DNA of 64,000 nucleotides from Pseudomonadota bacterium (GCA_021847015.1 JAJZVW010000003.1:1-64000), one strand, 5' to 3'. Positions 8,951-20,608 are shown, numbered from the stretch's first letter. A program made the numbers and translations. Notes: generated by a model not told the origin, from the letters alone.

Positions 8951-9982
8951 TCATTCCATCGCCGCGATCAGCTGGGCGACGATCTCGTCCACCGTGACGC
9001 CATCGGCACGGGCCGAGAAGGTCAAGGCCATGCGATGACGCAGGATCGGGAGGGCCAGGGCCGCGACGTCGTCGAAGGAAGGGGACAGACGACCCTCCAT
9101 CAGCGCGCGGGCACGCGAAGCCAGCATCAGCGCCTGCGCCGCGCGCGGCCCCGGCCCCCAGGCGACATGGCGTTTCACCTCCTCGACCACGGTCGATTCC
9201 CGGCGGCCGTTGCGGACAAGACCGAGAATGGCGTCCACCACCGCCTCGCCCACCGGCACCCGGCGGACCAGACGTTGGGCCGCCAGCAATTCGGCGGCCG
9301 TAAATATGGGCGACGGGACGGCCTCTTCGGCTCCCGTGGTCGCGACCAGCATGCGCCGCTCGGATTCGGCGTCGGGATAGCCCACGTCGATCTGCATGAG
9401 AAAGCGGTCGAGCTGTGCCTCGGGCAGCGGATACGTGCCCTCCTGCTCCAGGGGGTTCTGGGTCGCCACCACATGGAACGGGGTGGGGAGATCGTGGTAA
9501 TGGCCGGCAATACTGACCTTATGTTCCTGCATCGCCTGCAGCAACGCCGATTGGGTACGCGGCGACGCCCTGTTGATTTCGTCGGCCATCAGAAGCTGGC
9601 AGAACACCGGCCCCTGAATGAAACGGAACGCGCGGGCCCCGGAGGGGCTTTCCTCCAGCACCTCGGAACCGAGGATGTCGGCCGGCATCAGGTCGGGGGT
9701 GAACTGCACCCGCTTGTCATCGAGGCCGAACACGACGCCCAGGGTCTGCACCAGCTTGGTTTTGGCCAAACCGGGGACCCCGATCAAGAGGGCGTGACCC
9801 CCCGCCAGCAGCGTGATAAGACTTTCATCTATGACGCGACCCTGGCCAAATATGACGCGACCGATGCCCTCCCGGGCTTCGGATATGCGGAGGTTGAGCG
9901 CCTCGGCCTCGCGAACTACATCATCAATGATGCCCGCTTCGTCCAAAGGGCCGCTGGCGTCTGGATCGGATACGGTCTTCAC
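8951..9982 (-). CDS. MoxR family AAA+ ATPase
   Basis: This 343-residue MoxR ATPase has Walker A GVPGLAKT, Walker B MADEINRASPRTQSALLQAM, a sensor region (VATQNPLEQEGTYPLPEAQLDRF) and the C-terminal lid. MoxR proteins act as chaperones or activators working with DUF58 and VWA proteins, which follow directly in this operon. The GTG at 9982 is preferred (GGAG nine bases upstream); the longer TTG start at 9997 lacks a comparable site. The promoter must lie in the very short 35 bp gap to the divergent DUF1285 gene or overlap that gene. Confidence 0.95.
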   Translation of the reverse strand: MKTVSDPDASGPLDEAGIIDDVVREAEALNLRISEAREGIGRVIFGQGRVIDESLITLLAGGHALLIGVPGLAKTKLVQTLGVVFGLDDKRVQFTPDLMPADILGSEVLEESPSGARAFRFIQGPVFCQLLMADEINRASPRTQSALLQAMQEHKVSIAGHYHDLPTPFHVVATQNPLEQEGTYPLPEAQLDRFLMQIDVGYPDAESERRMLVATTGAEEAVPSPIFTAAELLAAQRLVRRVPVGEAVVDAILGLVRNGRRESTVVEEVKRHVAWGPGPRAAQALMLASRARALMEGRLSPSFDDVAALALPILRHRMALTFSARADGVTVDEIVAQLIAAME

Positions 9983-10017
9983 TGGAGACTTCTCCAACGG
10001 TCAGTCGAGTTGCCGTC

Positions 10018-10593
10018 ATGGATGAAGATGCTTTGGTTGTGTGGCACACTGCCGCCGTGGAGGAACTGTTCTTGCCTTCGTCCCTCGTTGGCGACACGCT
10101 CAACACACCTGAGAACCATGGCGATCTGGGCATCCACATCGACCGGAGCGGCCGCTGGCATTATCACGGCTCCCCCATCGGCCGTAAAGAGATGGTGTGT
10201 CTGTTCGCCTCGATGCTGTCGCGGCACGCCGATGGATCGTATTGGCTGGTGACGCCGGACGAGATGGGGCGGATCGAGGTCGACGACGTTCCCTTCGTCG
10301 CGGTGGAAACGTTCGTTTGCGGGTGCGGCCGGGACATGGTCGTGTCCTTTCGCACCAACGTGGACGAACTGGTCACCGTCGACGGCGACCACCCCTTGCG
10401 CATCGGCACGGATCCTCGAAGCGGCGATCCCGTCCCCTACGTGACGGTGCGTGAGGGATTGGAAGCGCGCGTGACGCGATCCGTGTACTATGAACTGGTG
10501 GCACGCGGGGTCGAGGAAAAGGTGGGAGGCGATAAGCTCTACGGCGTATGGAGCAGCGGCATCTTCTTTCCTCTCGGGCGTCTGGCGGACTGA
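10018..10593 (+). CDS. DUF1285 domain protein
   Basis: This 191-residue soluble protein matches DUF1285 across its length. Visible blocks are GDLGIHIDRSGRWHYHGSPIGRKEMVCLFASMLSR (in two parts), YWLVTPDEMGRIEVDDVPFVA, and a C-terminal block with YYELVARGVEE and GVWSSGIFFPLG. Structures of the family show tandem small beta domains of unknown role. It heads a rightward group with the Nudix and CCA-transferase genes, an arrangement common in alphaproteobacteria, so a link to RNA or nucleotide metabolism is possible but unproven. Confidence 0.92.
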   Translation: MDEDALVVWHTAAVEELFLPSSLVGDTLNTPENHGDLGIHIDRSGRWHYHGSPIGRKEMVCLFASMLSRHADGSYWLVTPDEMGRIEVDDVPFVAVETFVCGCGRDMVVSFRTNVDELVTVDGDHPLRIGTDPRSGDPVPYVTVREGLEARVTRSVYYELVARGVEEKVGGDKLYGVWSSGIFFPLGRLAD

Positions 10594-11207
10594 GCCGGGA
10601 CACGATCAGCGAACGCTTGGCGCGCGGGTGGCCCCCGCGCGGACGTGACGCCGCGACCGCGAACGGCGACCTCCTCCCCGGAGGGCCGATCCTCACCCGC
10701 CCCCTCAGGCCGGCCGCCGTTCTCGTGCCTCTGGTCGAACGGCCGGAGGGGGTGACCGTGCTGCTGACTCAGCGCACCGCCCACCTCGCCCATCATCCGG
10801 GCCAGATCAGTTTTCCCGGCGGCCGATTGGAGGACCGCGACCAGGGCGACTCCGTCGCCTGCGCCTTGCGCGAAACCGAGGAGGAAGTGGGCCTCTCGCC
10901 AGGAGAGGTCACCGTTCTGGGCCGTCTCGGCGACTACGCCACCGGCACCGGCTTCATCGTCACCCCGATTGTCGGCGCCACCTCCGCTCCGCTCGCGCTG
11001 ACGCTGGACCCTTTCGAGGTCGCGGACGTGTTCGAGGTTCCCCTCGACTTTGTGCTCGACACCGCCAATCATAGCCTGCATCGGCGTGAGGTTGACGGGC
11101 GTTCGCGTCCCTATTGGGCCATTGCCTGGGGCGAGCGGCTGATCTGGGGGGCCACCGCCGGAATTCTCGTCAATCTGTCGGAAGTGCTCGGCCGCGATGG
11201 CCAATGA
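10548..11207 (+). CDS. Nudix hydrolase, CoA pyrophosphatase-like
   Basis: This 219-residue Nudix protein carries the CoA-hydrolase type motif upstream (LLTQRTAHLAHHPGQISFPGG) and a Nudix core ending RETEEEVGL. The LLTxRt...hxGqisFPGG block is typical of NudL/CoA-specific Nudix enzymes, which split CoA or CoA derivatives into 3',5'-ADP and phosphopantetheine. The ATG at 10548 overlaps the DUF1285 gene by 46 bp. The true start may be later, near LSRDTISERL (about 10590), but no canonical start sits exactly there. It overlaps the next gene by 11 bp. Confidence 0.9.
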   Translation: MEQRHLLSSRASGGLSRDTISERLARGWPPRGRDAATANGDLLPGGPILTRPLRPAAVLVPLVERPEGVTVLLTQRTAHLAHHPGQISFPGGRLEDRDQGDSVACALRETEEEVGLSPGEVTVLGRLGDYATGTGFIVTPIVGATSAPLALTLDPFEVADVFEVPLDFVLDTANHSLHRREVDGRSRPYWAIAWGERLIWGATAGILVNLSEVLGRDGQ

Positions 11208-12507
11208 TCCCACCCTCCCCGCGCATCCCGAAGACCCCATCGGCCAATTGCCGCCGCAACCCTGGATGGATGCCCCCGAGACCCGGGCGGTGATCGCCGC
11301 CCTCACCCGCGACGGCGCCCAGGTGCGCTTCGTCGGCGGATGCGTCCGCGACTCGGTCCTGCGCCGGCCGATCAAGGATGTGGACATCGCCACCCACGAC
11401 CCGCCGGAGCGGGTCATGACCCTGCTGGACGCCGCCGGCATCCACGCCATCCCCACCGGCATCGCCCACGGCACCGTCACCGCGGTGATCGGCAAGGCCC
11501 ATTACGAGATCACCACGCTGCGCGAGGACGTGGAGACCTTCGGCCGCCACGCCCGCGTGGCCTACACCGACGACTGGACGGCGGACGCGGCCCGGCGCGA
11601 TTTCACCATCAACGCCATGTTCGCCGATCCCCAGGGGCGCATTTACGACCCCTTCGGCGGATTGGCGGATTTGGGTGCGGGCCGGGTCCGGTTCGTCGGC
11701 GACCCCGTGCGGCGCATCGCGGAGGACGTGCTGCGCCTTCTGCGATTCTTCCGGTTCCATGCCCATTACGGCCGCCCGCCCATGAACCGGGCCGCGCTGA
11801 CCGCCTGCCGCCGGATGGCCCCGCGCCTGAGCGCCCTGTCCGGCGAGCGGGTGGCCGGCGAGCTGGTGCGCCTGCTGCAAGCGCCCGACCCCGCCGAAGT
11901 GCTGATCGTCATGCGGGCGGAAGATATCCTTCAGCACATCCTGCCCGAGGCCCATGCGCTCGACCGCCTGAAGGTCCTGACGTGGCTGGAGACCCGCGCC
12001 ATGGTGCGGGAGAGCGTGGGACCGGACCCCATCCGCCGCCTGGGCGCCATGGTGACCGCCGACGCCGCCGGGGCGAAAGCCATCGCCGAACGGCTGAAGC
12101 TGTCGAACACCCAGGCCGTCCGTCTGTCGGCCATCGTCGCGCCGCCGGTGGCGATCACCGCCGGCATGGACACCCCGGCCGTCCGCCGGATATTGCGGCG
12201 CATCGGCCCCGACCGTTTCCGGGACCTCGCCCTGGTCGCCTGGGCCGGCGAGCGCAGCCGCGCCAACGGCGCGTCGTCGGACGCCACCGCCCGCTGGATG
12301 GCGATGCTGGACGCCGCCGATTCGTGGGTTCCGGTGGCCTTGCCGGTGCGCGGCAAGGATTGCCTCGACCTCGGGCTGGCGCGCGGCAAGGCCGTCGGCG
12401 CTCTGCTGACCGACGTGGAGCGCTGGTGGGAGGACAGGGATTACCGGCCCGGCCGCGAGGAATGCCTGGCCAAGCTGAAGGAGCTGGCGGGAGCCGGCGG
12501 CGGATAA
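11197..12507 (+). CDS. CCA-adding type tRNA nucleotidyltransferase
   Basis: This 436-residue class II nucleotidyltransferase has the head-domain motif VRFVGGCVRDSVLRRPIKDVDIAT with metal-binding DxD (DVD). It also has the ERV motif region (TADAARRDFTINAMF, YDPFGGLADL) and the neck helix RIAEDVLRLLRFFRF. It adds or repairs the 3' CCA of tRNA. The alphaproteobacterial form lacks the HD domain of the E. coli enzyme, as here. Translation is probably coupled to the Nudix gene. The tRNA-Ala in this window encodes its own CCA, so a repair role is at least as likely as de novo addition. Confidence 0.94.
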   Translation: MANDPTLPAHPEDPIGQLPPQPWMDAPETRAVIAALTRDGAQVRFVGGCVRDSVLRRPIKDVDIATHDPPERVMTLLDAAGIHAIPTGIAHGTVTAVIGKAHYEITTLREDVETFGRHARVAYTDDWTADAARRDFTINAMFADPQGRIYDPFGGLADLGAGRVRFVGDPVRRIAEDVLRLLRFFRFHAHYGRPPMNRAALTACRRMAPRLSALSGERVAGELVRLLQAPDPAEVLIVMRAEDILQHILPEAHALDRLKVLTWLETRAMVRESVGPDPIRRLGAMVTADAAGAKAIAERLKLSNTQAVRLSAIVAPPVAITAGMDTPAVRRILRRIGPDRFRDLALVAWAGERSRANGASSDATARWMAMLDAADSWVPVALPVRGKDCLDLGLARGKAVGALLTDVERWWEDRDYRPGREECLAKLKELAGAGGG

Positions 12508-12532
12508 CGGAGTACCCCCGGCCGGTCCCCGT

Positions 12533-14160
<1,628 letters not shown>

Positions 14161-14164
<4 letters not shown>

Positions 14165-15192
14165 GCGTTGGTCTTTCTGGGATCGAAGGCGTCGCGGACC
14201 GCCTCGCCCACGAACACCAGCAGCGACAGCAGCGCCGCCACCACCACGAAGCCGGTGAGGCCGAGCCAAGGCGCTTGCAGGTTCTCCTTGCCCTGGCGCA
14301 GCAGGTCGCCCAGCGATGCCGAGCCGGGCGGGAGCCCAAGGCCGAGGAAATCCAGCGCCGTAAGCGCGACGATGGAGGAATTGAGGATGAACGGCAGGAA
14401 GGTGAGCGTCGCCACCATGGCATTGGGCAGCACGTGGCGCACCATCACCCGCCCGTCGCTCATGCCCAGAGCCTTGGCGGCACGGACATAGTCGAAATTG
14501 CGGGCGCGCAGAAATTCGGCGCGCACCACGCCCACCAGGCCGGTCCACGCGAACAGCGTCAGCACCAGCAGCAGCGTCCAGAAACCGGGCGCGATCACCG
14601 ACGCGACGATGATCAGGATCAACAGTTGCGGCAGTCCGCCCCAGACTTCAAGCAGGCGCTGGCCGACAAGGTCCAGCTTGCCGCCGAAATAGCCCTGCAC
14701 CGCGCCCACGGCGACGCCGATGACGCTGGATACCGCCGTAAGCGCGAGCCCGAACAGGATCGACAGCCTGAGACCGTAGATCAGCCGCGCCAGCACGTCG
14801 CGGCCCTGGTCGTCGGTGCCCAGCCAGTTTTCGGCCGACGGCGGAGCCGGGTGGGGCCGCAGACGCTCGTAGCTGATGGTGCGGTAGCCGAACCGGACCG
14901 GCGGCCACAGCGCCCAGCCGTGCTCGGCGATCTTCTGGGCGATGTAGGGGTCCCGGTAATCGGCGTAGGTGAGGAAGTCGCCGCCGAAGGTGACCTCGGG
15001 ATAATCCCGCACCACGGGGAAATAGAGCTTGCCGTCGTAATCCACCGCGATGGGGCGGTCGTTGGCGATGAATTCGGCCAACAGGGTCACCAGGAACACC
15101 GCCAGGAAGACCCACAGGCTCCAGAAGCCGCGGCGGTTCCGCCGGAACGCGGCGAGCCGCCGCCGCGTGAGCGGGGAGAGACGGTGCCTCAT
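14161..15192 (-). CDS. yejE: Peptide ABC transporter permease YejE
   Basis: This 343-residue inner-membrane permease of the OppC type begins with a cytoplasmic basic N-terminus and a membrane helix (GFWSLWVFLAVFLVTLLAEF). It then has the DLGTDDQGRDVLARLIYGLR-type DppC/OppC motif (LGTDDQGRDVLARL) and the EAA loop (FDYVRAAKALGMSDGRVMVRHVLPNAM) that contacts the ATPase. It pairs with YejB. An ATGA overlap joins it to yejF. Between it and yejB lies a 124 bp gap carrying a dispersed palindrome, unusual inside an operon. Confidence 0.95.
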
Positions 15193-15206
15193 GGCCGCCC
15201 CTTTCC

Positions 15207-15291
15207 TGTCGTCCCGAGCGCAGCCGAGGGACCTTTCGGGCAGGGCGCGCGTAAAGGGTCCCTCAGTCGCGGACGCTCCTTCGGAACGACA
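15207..15291. repeat. Dispersed imperfect palindrome, family 1 copy B, inside the yej operon
   Basis: This 85 bp copy starts TGTCGTCCCGA and ends TCGGAACGACA. Inner segments GAGGGACCTTTC and AAAGGGTCCCTC echo the family. It sits between yejB and yejE, so in the polycistronic mRNA it would fold into a long hairpin. It is more diverged at its 3' end than copies A, C and E. Confidence 0.75.
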
Positions 15292-15316
15292 GGGAGGTCA
15301 TAACTGCCGATCATCC

Positions 15317-16426
15317 TCACACCTCCCTCTTCTCGAAGTCGATGCGCGGATCGACGAAGTGGTAGGTGAGGTCGCTGACGAGGTTCAGCACCAGCCCCAG
15401 CAGGCTGAAGATGTAGAGGGTACCGAACATCACCGGATAATCGCGGTTGATGACGGCCTGGTAGCCCAGCAGGCCGATGCCGTCGAGCGAGAAGATGATC
15501 TCCACCAGCAGCGCGCCGGTGAACAGGATGCCCACCAGGGCGGACGGAAAGCCGGCGATGATCAGCAGCATGGCGTTGCGGAAGACGTGGCCGTAAAGAA
15601 CGCGCCGCTCGGTCAGACCCTTGGCGCGGGCGGTGACCACGTATTGCTTGTTGATCTCGTCGAGGAAACAGTTCTTGGTAAGCATGGTCAGGCTGGCGAA
15701 GCCGCCGATCACCAGCGCCGTCACCGGCAGGGCCAGGTGCCAGAAATAATCCCGGATCTTGCCCGCCCAGCCGAGCTGGTCCCAGTCGGGCGAGGTCAGC
15801 CCCCGCAACGGAAACCACGAGACATAGGTCCCACCCGCGAACAGCACGATCAAGAGGATGGCGAAAAGGAAGCCGGGCACGGCATAACCCACGATCACCG
15901 CCCACGACGTGCCGATATCGAAGGCCGAGCCGTCGCGGGTGGCCTTGGCGATGCCCAGGGGAATCGAGACCAGATAAATGATCAGCGTGCTCCACAGTCC
16001 CAGCGAAATGGACACGGGCATCTTCTCGACGATCAACCGCACGACGGGGACGTCGCGGTAGAAACTCTTGCCGAAATCGAAGCGGATATAGTCCTTCATC
16101 ATCTTGGCGAAGCGCTCGGCCGGCGGCTTGTCGAAGCCGAACTGCTTCTCGATCTCCTTGATGAAGGCGGGATCCAGCCCCTGCGCACCGCGATAGACCG
16201 AGGTCCCCTCCTGCTGGGCCATGGAGCGCGAGACTTGGCCGCCCATGGTCTCGCCGCCGGCACCCGACACGCGGGCGGTGGCTTCCACTGCGGTGCCTTT
16301 GATGCGCGCGATCATCAGTTCCACCGGCCCGCCCGGCGCAAGCTGGGCGACCGCGAAATTGATGAGCATGATCCCGAACAGCGTGACGGGAATGAGGGCG
16401 AGGCGGCGGACGACATAGGCAAGCAT
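15317..16426 (-). CDS. yejB: Peptide ABC transporter permease YejB
   Basis: This 369-residue OppB/DppB-type permease has the N-terminal helix [34 protein letters not shown] YejB-typical insert ([19 protein letters not shown] ... [19 protein letters not shown]) precedes the transmembrane core, and the EAA loop reads [26 protein letters not shown]. It starts 7 bp downstream of the yejA stop, showing co-transcription. Together with YejE it forms the membrane channel. Confidence 0.95.
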   Translation of the reverse strand: MLAYVVRRLALIPVTLFGIMLINFAVAQLAPGGPVELMIARIKGTAVEATARVSGAGGETMGGQVSRSMAQQEGTSVYRGAQGLDPAFIKEIEKQFGFDKPPAERFAKMMKDYIRFDFGKSFYRDVPVVRLIVEKMPVSISLGLWSTLIIYLVSIPLGIAKATRDGSAFDIGTSWAVIVGYAVPGFLFAILLIVLFAGGTYVSWFPLRGLTSPDWDQLGWAGKIRDYFWHLALPVTALVIGGFASLTMLTKNCFLDEINKQYVVTARAKGLTERRVLYGHVFRNAMLLIIAGFPSALVGILFTGALLVEIIFSLDGIGLLGYQAVINRDYPVMFGTLYIFSLLGLVLNLVSDLTYHFVDPRIDFEKREV

Positions 16427-16433
16427 GGATGGC

Positions 16434-18407
16434 TCAGTCCCTTCGCCGCCTGTTGCGCATGAGGAGGAGGGCGGCGACGCCGCCGCCGCCGATCGCCAGC
16501 CACAGCCACGGATCGCCTCCCGAGGAGGATGCGGGCGCAGGCGATGCGCCGGCCGGCGGATGCGCGCCCCGCTCCGCCGAGGCGGGCCGGGAGCCGGCGG
16601 CCAGGGCGGCGCCCGGCTTGATCCACCACGCGAACAACTGCACGCCCTGAGCCGGAATCACCTTGGGCATGCCGAACTTGTCCCAGTACGCCACGCGGTC
16701 GACGCCGAGATGCCATTGCGGGATCACGTAGTGGTTCCACAGGAGAACCCTGTCCAGGGCGCGCGTGCGGGCCACCAGCGTTTCCCGGTCGGGCGCGGCC
16801 ACTAGCCTTTCGACCAGGGCGTCCACCGCCGGATTCTTGATGCCGACCAGATTGTTGCCGCCGATCTCGTCGGCGGCGGCGCTGGTCCAGTATCCGAACT
16901 GCTCGTTGCCGGGAGACGGGGATTCGCCCCAGACGTTGACCGCCACGTCGAAGTCGTAATGGTCCACACGGTTCTTGTACTGGGCGGTGTCCACGGTCCG
17001 CACGCTGGCCTCGATTCCCAGCCGCGCCAGATTCTGCGCGAACGGCAGGGAAATGCGTTCCCAGATCGGATTGTCCAGCAGGATTTCGAAGCGGAATGGC
17101 CGGCCGTCCTTGGTCAGCTTGCCGTCCACCACCTGCCAGCCCGCTTCCTCCAGCAGTTTCATGGCTGCCCTGAGATTGGGGCGGATGTTGCCGGTGCCGT
17201 CGGTGACGGGCGCCCGATATTCCGTGGTGAAGACCTCCGGCGGCACCTGGGACCGCAGGGGCTCCAGCACCTCAAGCTCCTTGGGGCCGGGCAGCCCCCT
17301 GGCCGCCAGTTCGGAATTGGCGAAATAGCTCTCGGAGCGCTTGTACTGGCCGTAGAACAGGTTCTTGTTGGTCCACTCGAAATCGAAGGCGTAGGCCAGG
17401 GCCTGCCGCACCTTCGGGTCCTGGAACAGGGGCCGGCGGAGATTGAAGGCGTAGGCCTGCATGCCGGCCGGGCGGCTGTTCGGGAAGGCGGTCATCCGGC
17501 CCCGCCCGTCGGCCAGGGCCGACCAATCCTGGTAGCCCGTGGCCCATTTCTTGGCTTCGTTTTCCAGGCGCCAATCGTATTCCCCGGCCTTGAACGCCTC
17601 CAGCGCCACCGTGGAATCGCGGTAATAGTCGTAACGCACGCGGTCGAAATTGTACTGGCCCTTGTTGACCGGCAAATCCTTGCCCCAGTAATCCTTCACC
17701 CGCTCGTACACCACGAAGCGTCCGGGCTCGAACGAGGCGATCCGATAGGGGCCCGAGCCCAGCGGCGGCTGCAAGGTGGTCTGGTCGAAGGCGCGGCCCT
17801 GCCAATAATGCTTGGGCAGAATCGGCATCTGGCCGACGATCAGCGGCAGTTCCCGGTTGTCGCCGGGCTTGAAGGAGAATTTCACCCGGCGCTCGCCCAG
17901 CGCCTCGGCCTTCGCTATCGCCTGGTAATAGAAGCGGAACTGCGGCATCCCCTTGGTGCGCAGGATGTCGAAGCTGAACAGCACGTCATCCGCGGTGATC
18001 GGCGTGCCGTCATGCCAGCGCGCCTCGGGCCGCAGGTTGAAGATCACCCACGAGCGGTCGGCCGGAACCTCGACCGATTGGGCGATCAGGCCGTACTCGC
18101 TGAAGGCCTCGTCGGCGGAACTGGCGAGCAGCGTCTCGAACGGCAGGCTCGCCCCGTCGGCCGGCACGCCCTTGACGATGAAGGGATTGAGGTTGTCGAA
18201 GGTGTCGCCCACCACCGCCAGCCGGACGTCGCCGCCCTTGGGAGCGTCGGGATTCACGTAGTCGAAATGATCGAACCCCGGCCCGTATTTGGGCGCCCCG
18301 TGCATGGCGATGCCCCCGACGGGCCTGATGTCCTCGGCCCATGCGGACCGGGCAAACCCGGCCAGCCCCACGGCAAGGCAGACGACGATGGCGGCGGCGC
18401 GGCGCAC
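16434..18407 (-). CDS. yejA: Peptide-binding protein YejA (SBP family 5) with C-terminal membrane tail
   Basis: This 657-residue extracellular solute-binding protein has a cleavable-type signal peptide ([24 protein letters not shown]). A family 5 domain ([29 protein letters not shown] split over two motifs) runs to about residue 600. Unlike most periplasmic binding proteins it then has a Pro/Ala/Ser linker (~603-630) and a hydrophobic tail [20 protein letters not shown] followed by RRRRD. This would fix it to the inner membrane, or be processed by a C-terminal sorting protease. It is the first gene of yejABEF. The tail could also be a fusion specific to this lineage. Confidence 0.94.
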   Translation of the reverse strand: MRRAAAIVVCLAVGLAGFARSAWAEDIRPVGGIAMHGAPKYGPGFDHFDYVNPDAPKGGDVRLAVVGDTFDNLNPFIVKGVPADGASLPFETLLASSADEAFSEYGLIAQSVEVPADRSWVIFNLRPEARWHDGTPITADDVLFSFDILRTKGMPQFRFYYQAIAKAEALGERRVKFSFKPGDNRELPLIVGQMPILPKHYWQGRAFDQTTLQPPLGSGPYRIASFEPGRFVVYERVKDYWGKDLPVNKGQYNFDRVRYDYYRDSTVALEAFKAGEYDWRLENEAKKWATGYQDWSALADGRGRMTAFPNSRPAGMQAYAFNLRRPLFQDPKVRQALAYAFDFEWTNKNLFYGQYKRSESYFANSELAARGLPGPKELEVLEPLRSQVPPEVFTTEYRAPVTDGTGNIRPNLRAAMKLLEEAGWQVVDGKLTKDGRPFRFEILLDNPIWERISLPFAQNLARLGIEASVRTVDTAQYKNRVDHYDFDVAVNVWGESPSPGNEQFGYWTSAAADEIGGNNLVGIKNPAVDALVERLVAAPDRETLVARTRALDRVLLWNHYVIPQWHLGVDRVAYWDKFGMPKVIPAQGVQLFAWWIKPGAALAAGSRPASAERGAHPPAGASPAPASSSGGDPWLWLAIGGGGVAALLLMRNRRRRD

Positions 18408-18523
18408 GAAATCCCCTTCGGTCCCAGGTCATCCTTCGAAAGCAAGCGAGTGTGACCGCAACGATCGGTGAGGACAAGCCCGCCATCGGCCACCGCCGGG
18501 GACGGCCGAGGCGGGAGCCCCGA

Positions 18524-19297
18524 TTAGCCGGCCAATACCCCCAACGCCTGGGCATGCACGCGCGCATCCCCGGCCGCGCAAACCCGTCCCTCCGAGCCGA
18601 GGCCGAGCTTTTGGCCGCGCCAATCGGTCGCGATCCCCCCCGCCCCCTCGATGACCGGCACCAATGCGGCGAAGTCGTAGGGCTTCAGTCCCGCCTCGAC
18701 GACCAGATCGACGAAGCCGGTGGCGAGCAAGGCATAGGCGTAGCAATCGGCGCCATAGCGCGGCTGCTTGACCCGCCGGGCGATGCGCTCCCAGGCGGGC
18801 AGGCTGGCGGCGTCGAAATGGTCGGGGCCGGTGGTATAGGCGTAGGCTTTGGCCAGGTCGGGGCAGGCGCGGACCTTGACCGGCGTGCCGTTCAGCGTGG
18901 TGGCCCGTCCCGCGCCCCCCACCCAGCGCTCGTCGGTGATGGCCTGGTCGATCACCCCCAGGACCGGCCGCCCGCGATGGGCCAGGGCGATCAGGGTACC
19001 GAACGACGGTTTGCCGGTGATGAACGATTTGGTCCCGTCGATGGGGTCCAGCACCCACGTCCATTCGGCGTCGGGATTTTCGGTGCCGTGCTCCTCGCCC
19101 AGGATGCCGTGCTCGGGAAACGCCTCCCGGATCAGCACCCGCATGGCCGCTTCCGCCTCGCGGTCGGCGATGGTCACCGGCGAGGAATCGTCCTTGTCGT
19201 CCACCGTCACCGGGGTACGGAAGTAGCGGCGGATCACCGGCCGGGCGGCGTCGGCGAGGCGCTCGGCCAGGAGCACGAATTCGGAAGGCAGGGTCAT
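18524..19297 (-). CDS. hisN: Inositol-monophosphatase family phosphatase, HisN-like (histidinol-phosphatase candidate)
   Basis: This 257-residue IMPase-fold enzyme has metal-binding motifs GEEHG, DPIDGTKSFITG and C-terminal KPYDFAALVPVIEGAGG. The DGTKSF motif with 'ITGKPSFGTLIAL' is typical of the alphaproteobacterial and actinobacterial HisN group, which dephosphorylates L-histidinol phosphate. A general inositol or sugar phosphatase role cannot be excluded. The ATG at 19297 (MTLPSEFVLLAERL) is chosen; the upstream extension is low-complexity. It is followed at its 5' side by the cytochrome gene 10 bp away, suggesting an operon. Confidence 0.85.
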   Translation of the reverse strand: MTLPSEFVLLAERLADAARPVIRRYFRTPVTVDDKDDSSPVTIADREAEAAMRVLIREAFPEHGILGEEHGTENPDAEWTWVLDPIDGTKSFITGKPSFGTLIALAHRGRPVLGVIDQAITDERWVGGAGRATTLNGTPVKVRACPDLAKAYAYTTGPDHFDAASLPAWERIARRVKQPRYGADCYAYALLATGFVDLVVEAGLKPYDFAALVPVIEGAGGIATDWRGQKLGLGSEGRVCAAGDARVHAQALGVLAG

Positions 19298-19307
19298 CGG
19301 CGTCGTC

Positions 19308-19877
19308 TCATTTCGGCGGTGGCGGCGCGTTGGGGGAAATCGAGTTGAGGTAGTCGATGATGTTGGCCCGGTCCTGGGGATCGGCATCGCCGGGGAAGCC
19401 CATCTTGGTGCCCGGGGCGTAAGCCTGCGGCTTGGTGATGAAGGTGTCGATCCTGTCGTCCGTCCAGACGCCGCCCAGCTTTTTCAGGGCGTCGGAATAG
19501 GTGAAGCCCGGCGCCGTCGCCACTTTGCGCCCCACCACGCCATGAAGGTTGGGGCCGACGCGGTTGGGGGCGCCTTCCGCGAAGCTGTGGCAAGCCCCGC
19601 ACTTCTTCGCCGCTTCCTGGCCCGCGGCGACGCTGGCCTTGGCGAGACGCGCGCCGAGGGGCTCCACCGGGGGTGCGGCTGCGGATTGGGGCGCCGCCGG
19701 CTGGGGCGTGGCCGGCGCCTTCACCCCGGCGGCGGCCGCCGCCTCGGCCGCTTCCTGCCGCTGCGTCTCGGCATGGGGTGTGACCGCCTTGTCGATGCTG
19801 TCGCCGACGATGCGGACACCCTGGAAAAGGATAAGGGCGAAGAGAACCCCGCCCGCAATCTTCTGCACATCGACCAT
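19308..19877 (-). CDS. Membrane-anchored class I cytochrome c (CycM-like)
   Basis: This 189-residue protein has an uncleaved N-terminal anchor (IAGGVLFALILFQGVRIV), an Ala/Pro-rich linker of ~50 residues and one c-type haem domain. The haem site is CGACH, and the axial Met lies in PGTKMGFPG. The pattern RVGPNLHGVVGRKVATAPGFTYSDALK is that of mitochondrial-like class I cytochromes c. CycM-type anchored cytochromes carry electrons from the bc1 complex to terminal oxidases. The start at 19877 is chosen because the anchor immediately follows. It lies upstream of the HisN-like gene. Confidence 0.93.
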   Translation of the reverse strand: MVDVQKIAGGVLFALILFQGVRIVGDSIDKAVTPHAETQRQEAAEAAAAAGVKAPATPQPAAPQSAAAPPVEPLGARLAKASVAAGQEAAKKCGACHSFAEGAPNRVGPNLHGVVGRKVATAPGFTYSDALKKLGGVWTDDRIDTFITKPQAYAPGTKMGFPGDADPQDRANIIDYLNSISPNAPPPPK

Positions 19878-20088
19878 GTCCGGAAACCCGCTGGGCCTCG
19901 ACGGCCGCGAGTGTGCCGGGTTTCCCCGCCGGGCGCCACCCCCGTCACGGCGGGCCTGCCGTTGGGCAGGCGGACAAGTCACGCGATTGGAGAGAAGTGT
20001 CGCACGAAATGATGCAATTTTTCGTGGACACCGCGCGGATGCGTTGTTAACGTGGGAACATTACATGAACACGCCACAGGGAGCGGTG

Positions 20089-20589
20089 ATGTACAATCCC
20101 ACGGAGCCGCGCGATCCGCGCGGGCGCTGGACGGGTGGGGGTGGCGGCGGGCGCGATCCGGCCAGCATCCTCTACCCGAACTTGGCCCCGCAACGTGAAG
20201 ACGTCGCATACAACGGGGTCTACCACGATCAGGTGGTCGAGTGGCTGATGGATGTATTTCAGTCTTTCGGGATACCGGCTGTGAAAAATGTGCCGATCGC
20301 CACCATTGACGGCCGTTCTACGGCTATCGTGGACATCATCAGTTTTCCGAAAAATGGGCCCCCCAATTTCATTGAGGTGAAAACCGGGAATACTCCCTCA
20401 TTTACCAACAACCAGATGGCCGTCCACCCCATGGCGTCGGTCGGCGGCCATGTCATATCAGCTACCGACAAACTTGCCCCTTTCGGCATTCCCCGCGGCG
20501 CCCCCCTACCCGCCGCGAATGTCTGGTCCGCCTACGCGGTGCCGGGAGAGGAGTTAAACGTTAGACCGGAATACAAGGCCATGCGCTGA
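20089..20589 (+). CDS. Candidate PD-(D/E)XK nuclease toxin with phage-type N-terminus
   Basis: This 166-residue protein begins MYNPTEPRDPRGRWTGGGGGG, a short segment that resembles phage structural-protein termini. The C-terminal ~120 residues show the spacing of a PD-(D/E)XK nuclease. A helix with a glutamate (YHDQVVEWLMDVFQSFGI) comes first. An aspartate strand (TAIVDIISF) follows, then the ExK strand NFIEVKTG after a short turn. The ATG at 20089 has GGGAG six bases upstream; an ATG at 20065 is also possible. Base composition is more AT-rich than neighbours, hinting at transfer. The next gene looks like an NTF2-fold immunity protein. A nuclease effector is the best guess; a simple restriction-like hydrolase is the alternative. 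Confidence 0.7.
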   Translation: MYNPTEPRDPRGRWTGGGGGGRDPASILYPNLAPQREDVAYNGVYHDQVVEWLMDVFQSFGIPAVKNVPIATIDGRSTAIVDIISFPKNGPPNFIEVKTGNTPSFTNNQMAVHPMASVGGHVISATDKLAPFGIPRGAPLPAANVWSAYAVPGEELNVRPEYKAMR

Positions 20590-20608
20590 GCGAACGGGGA
20601 ACAGAATC

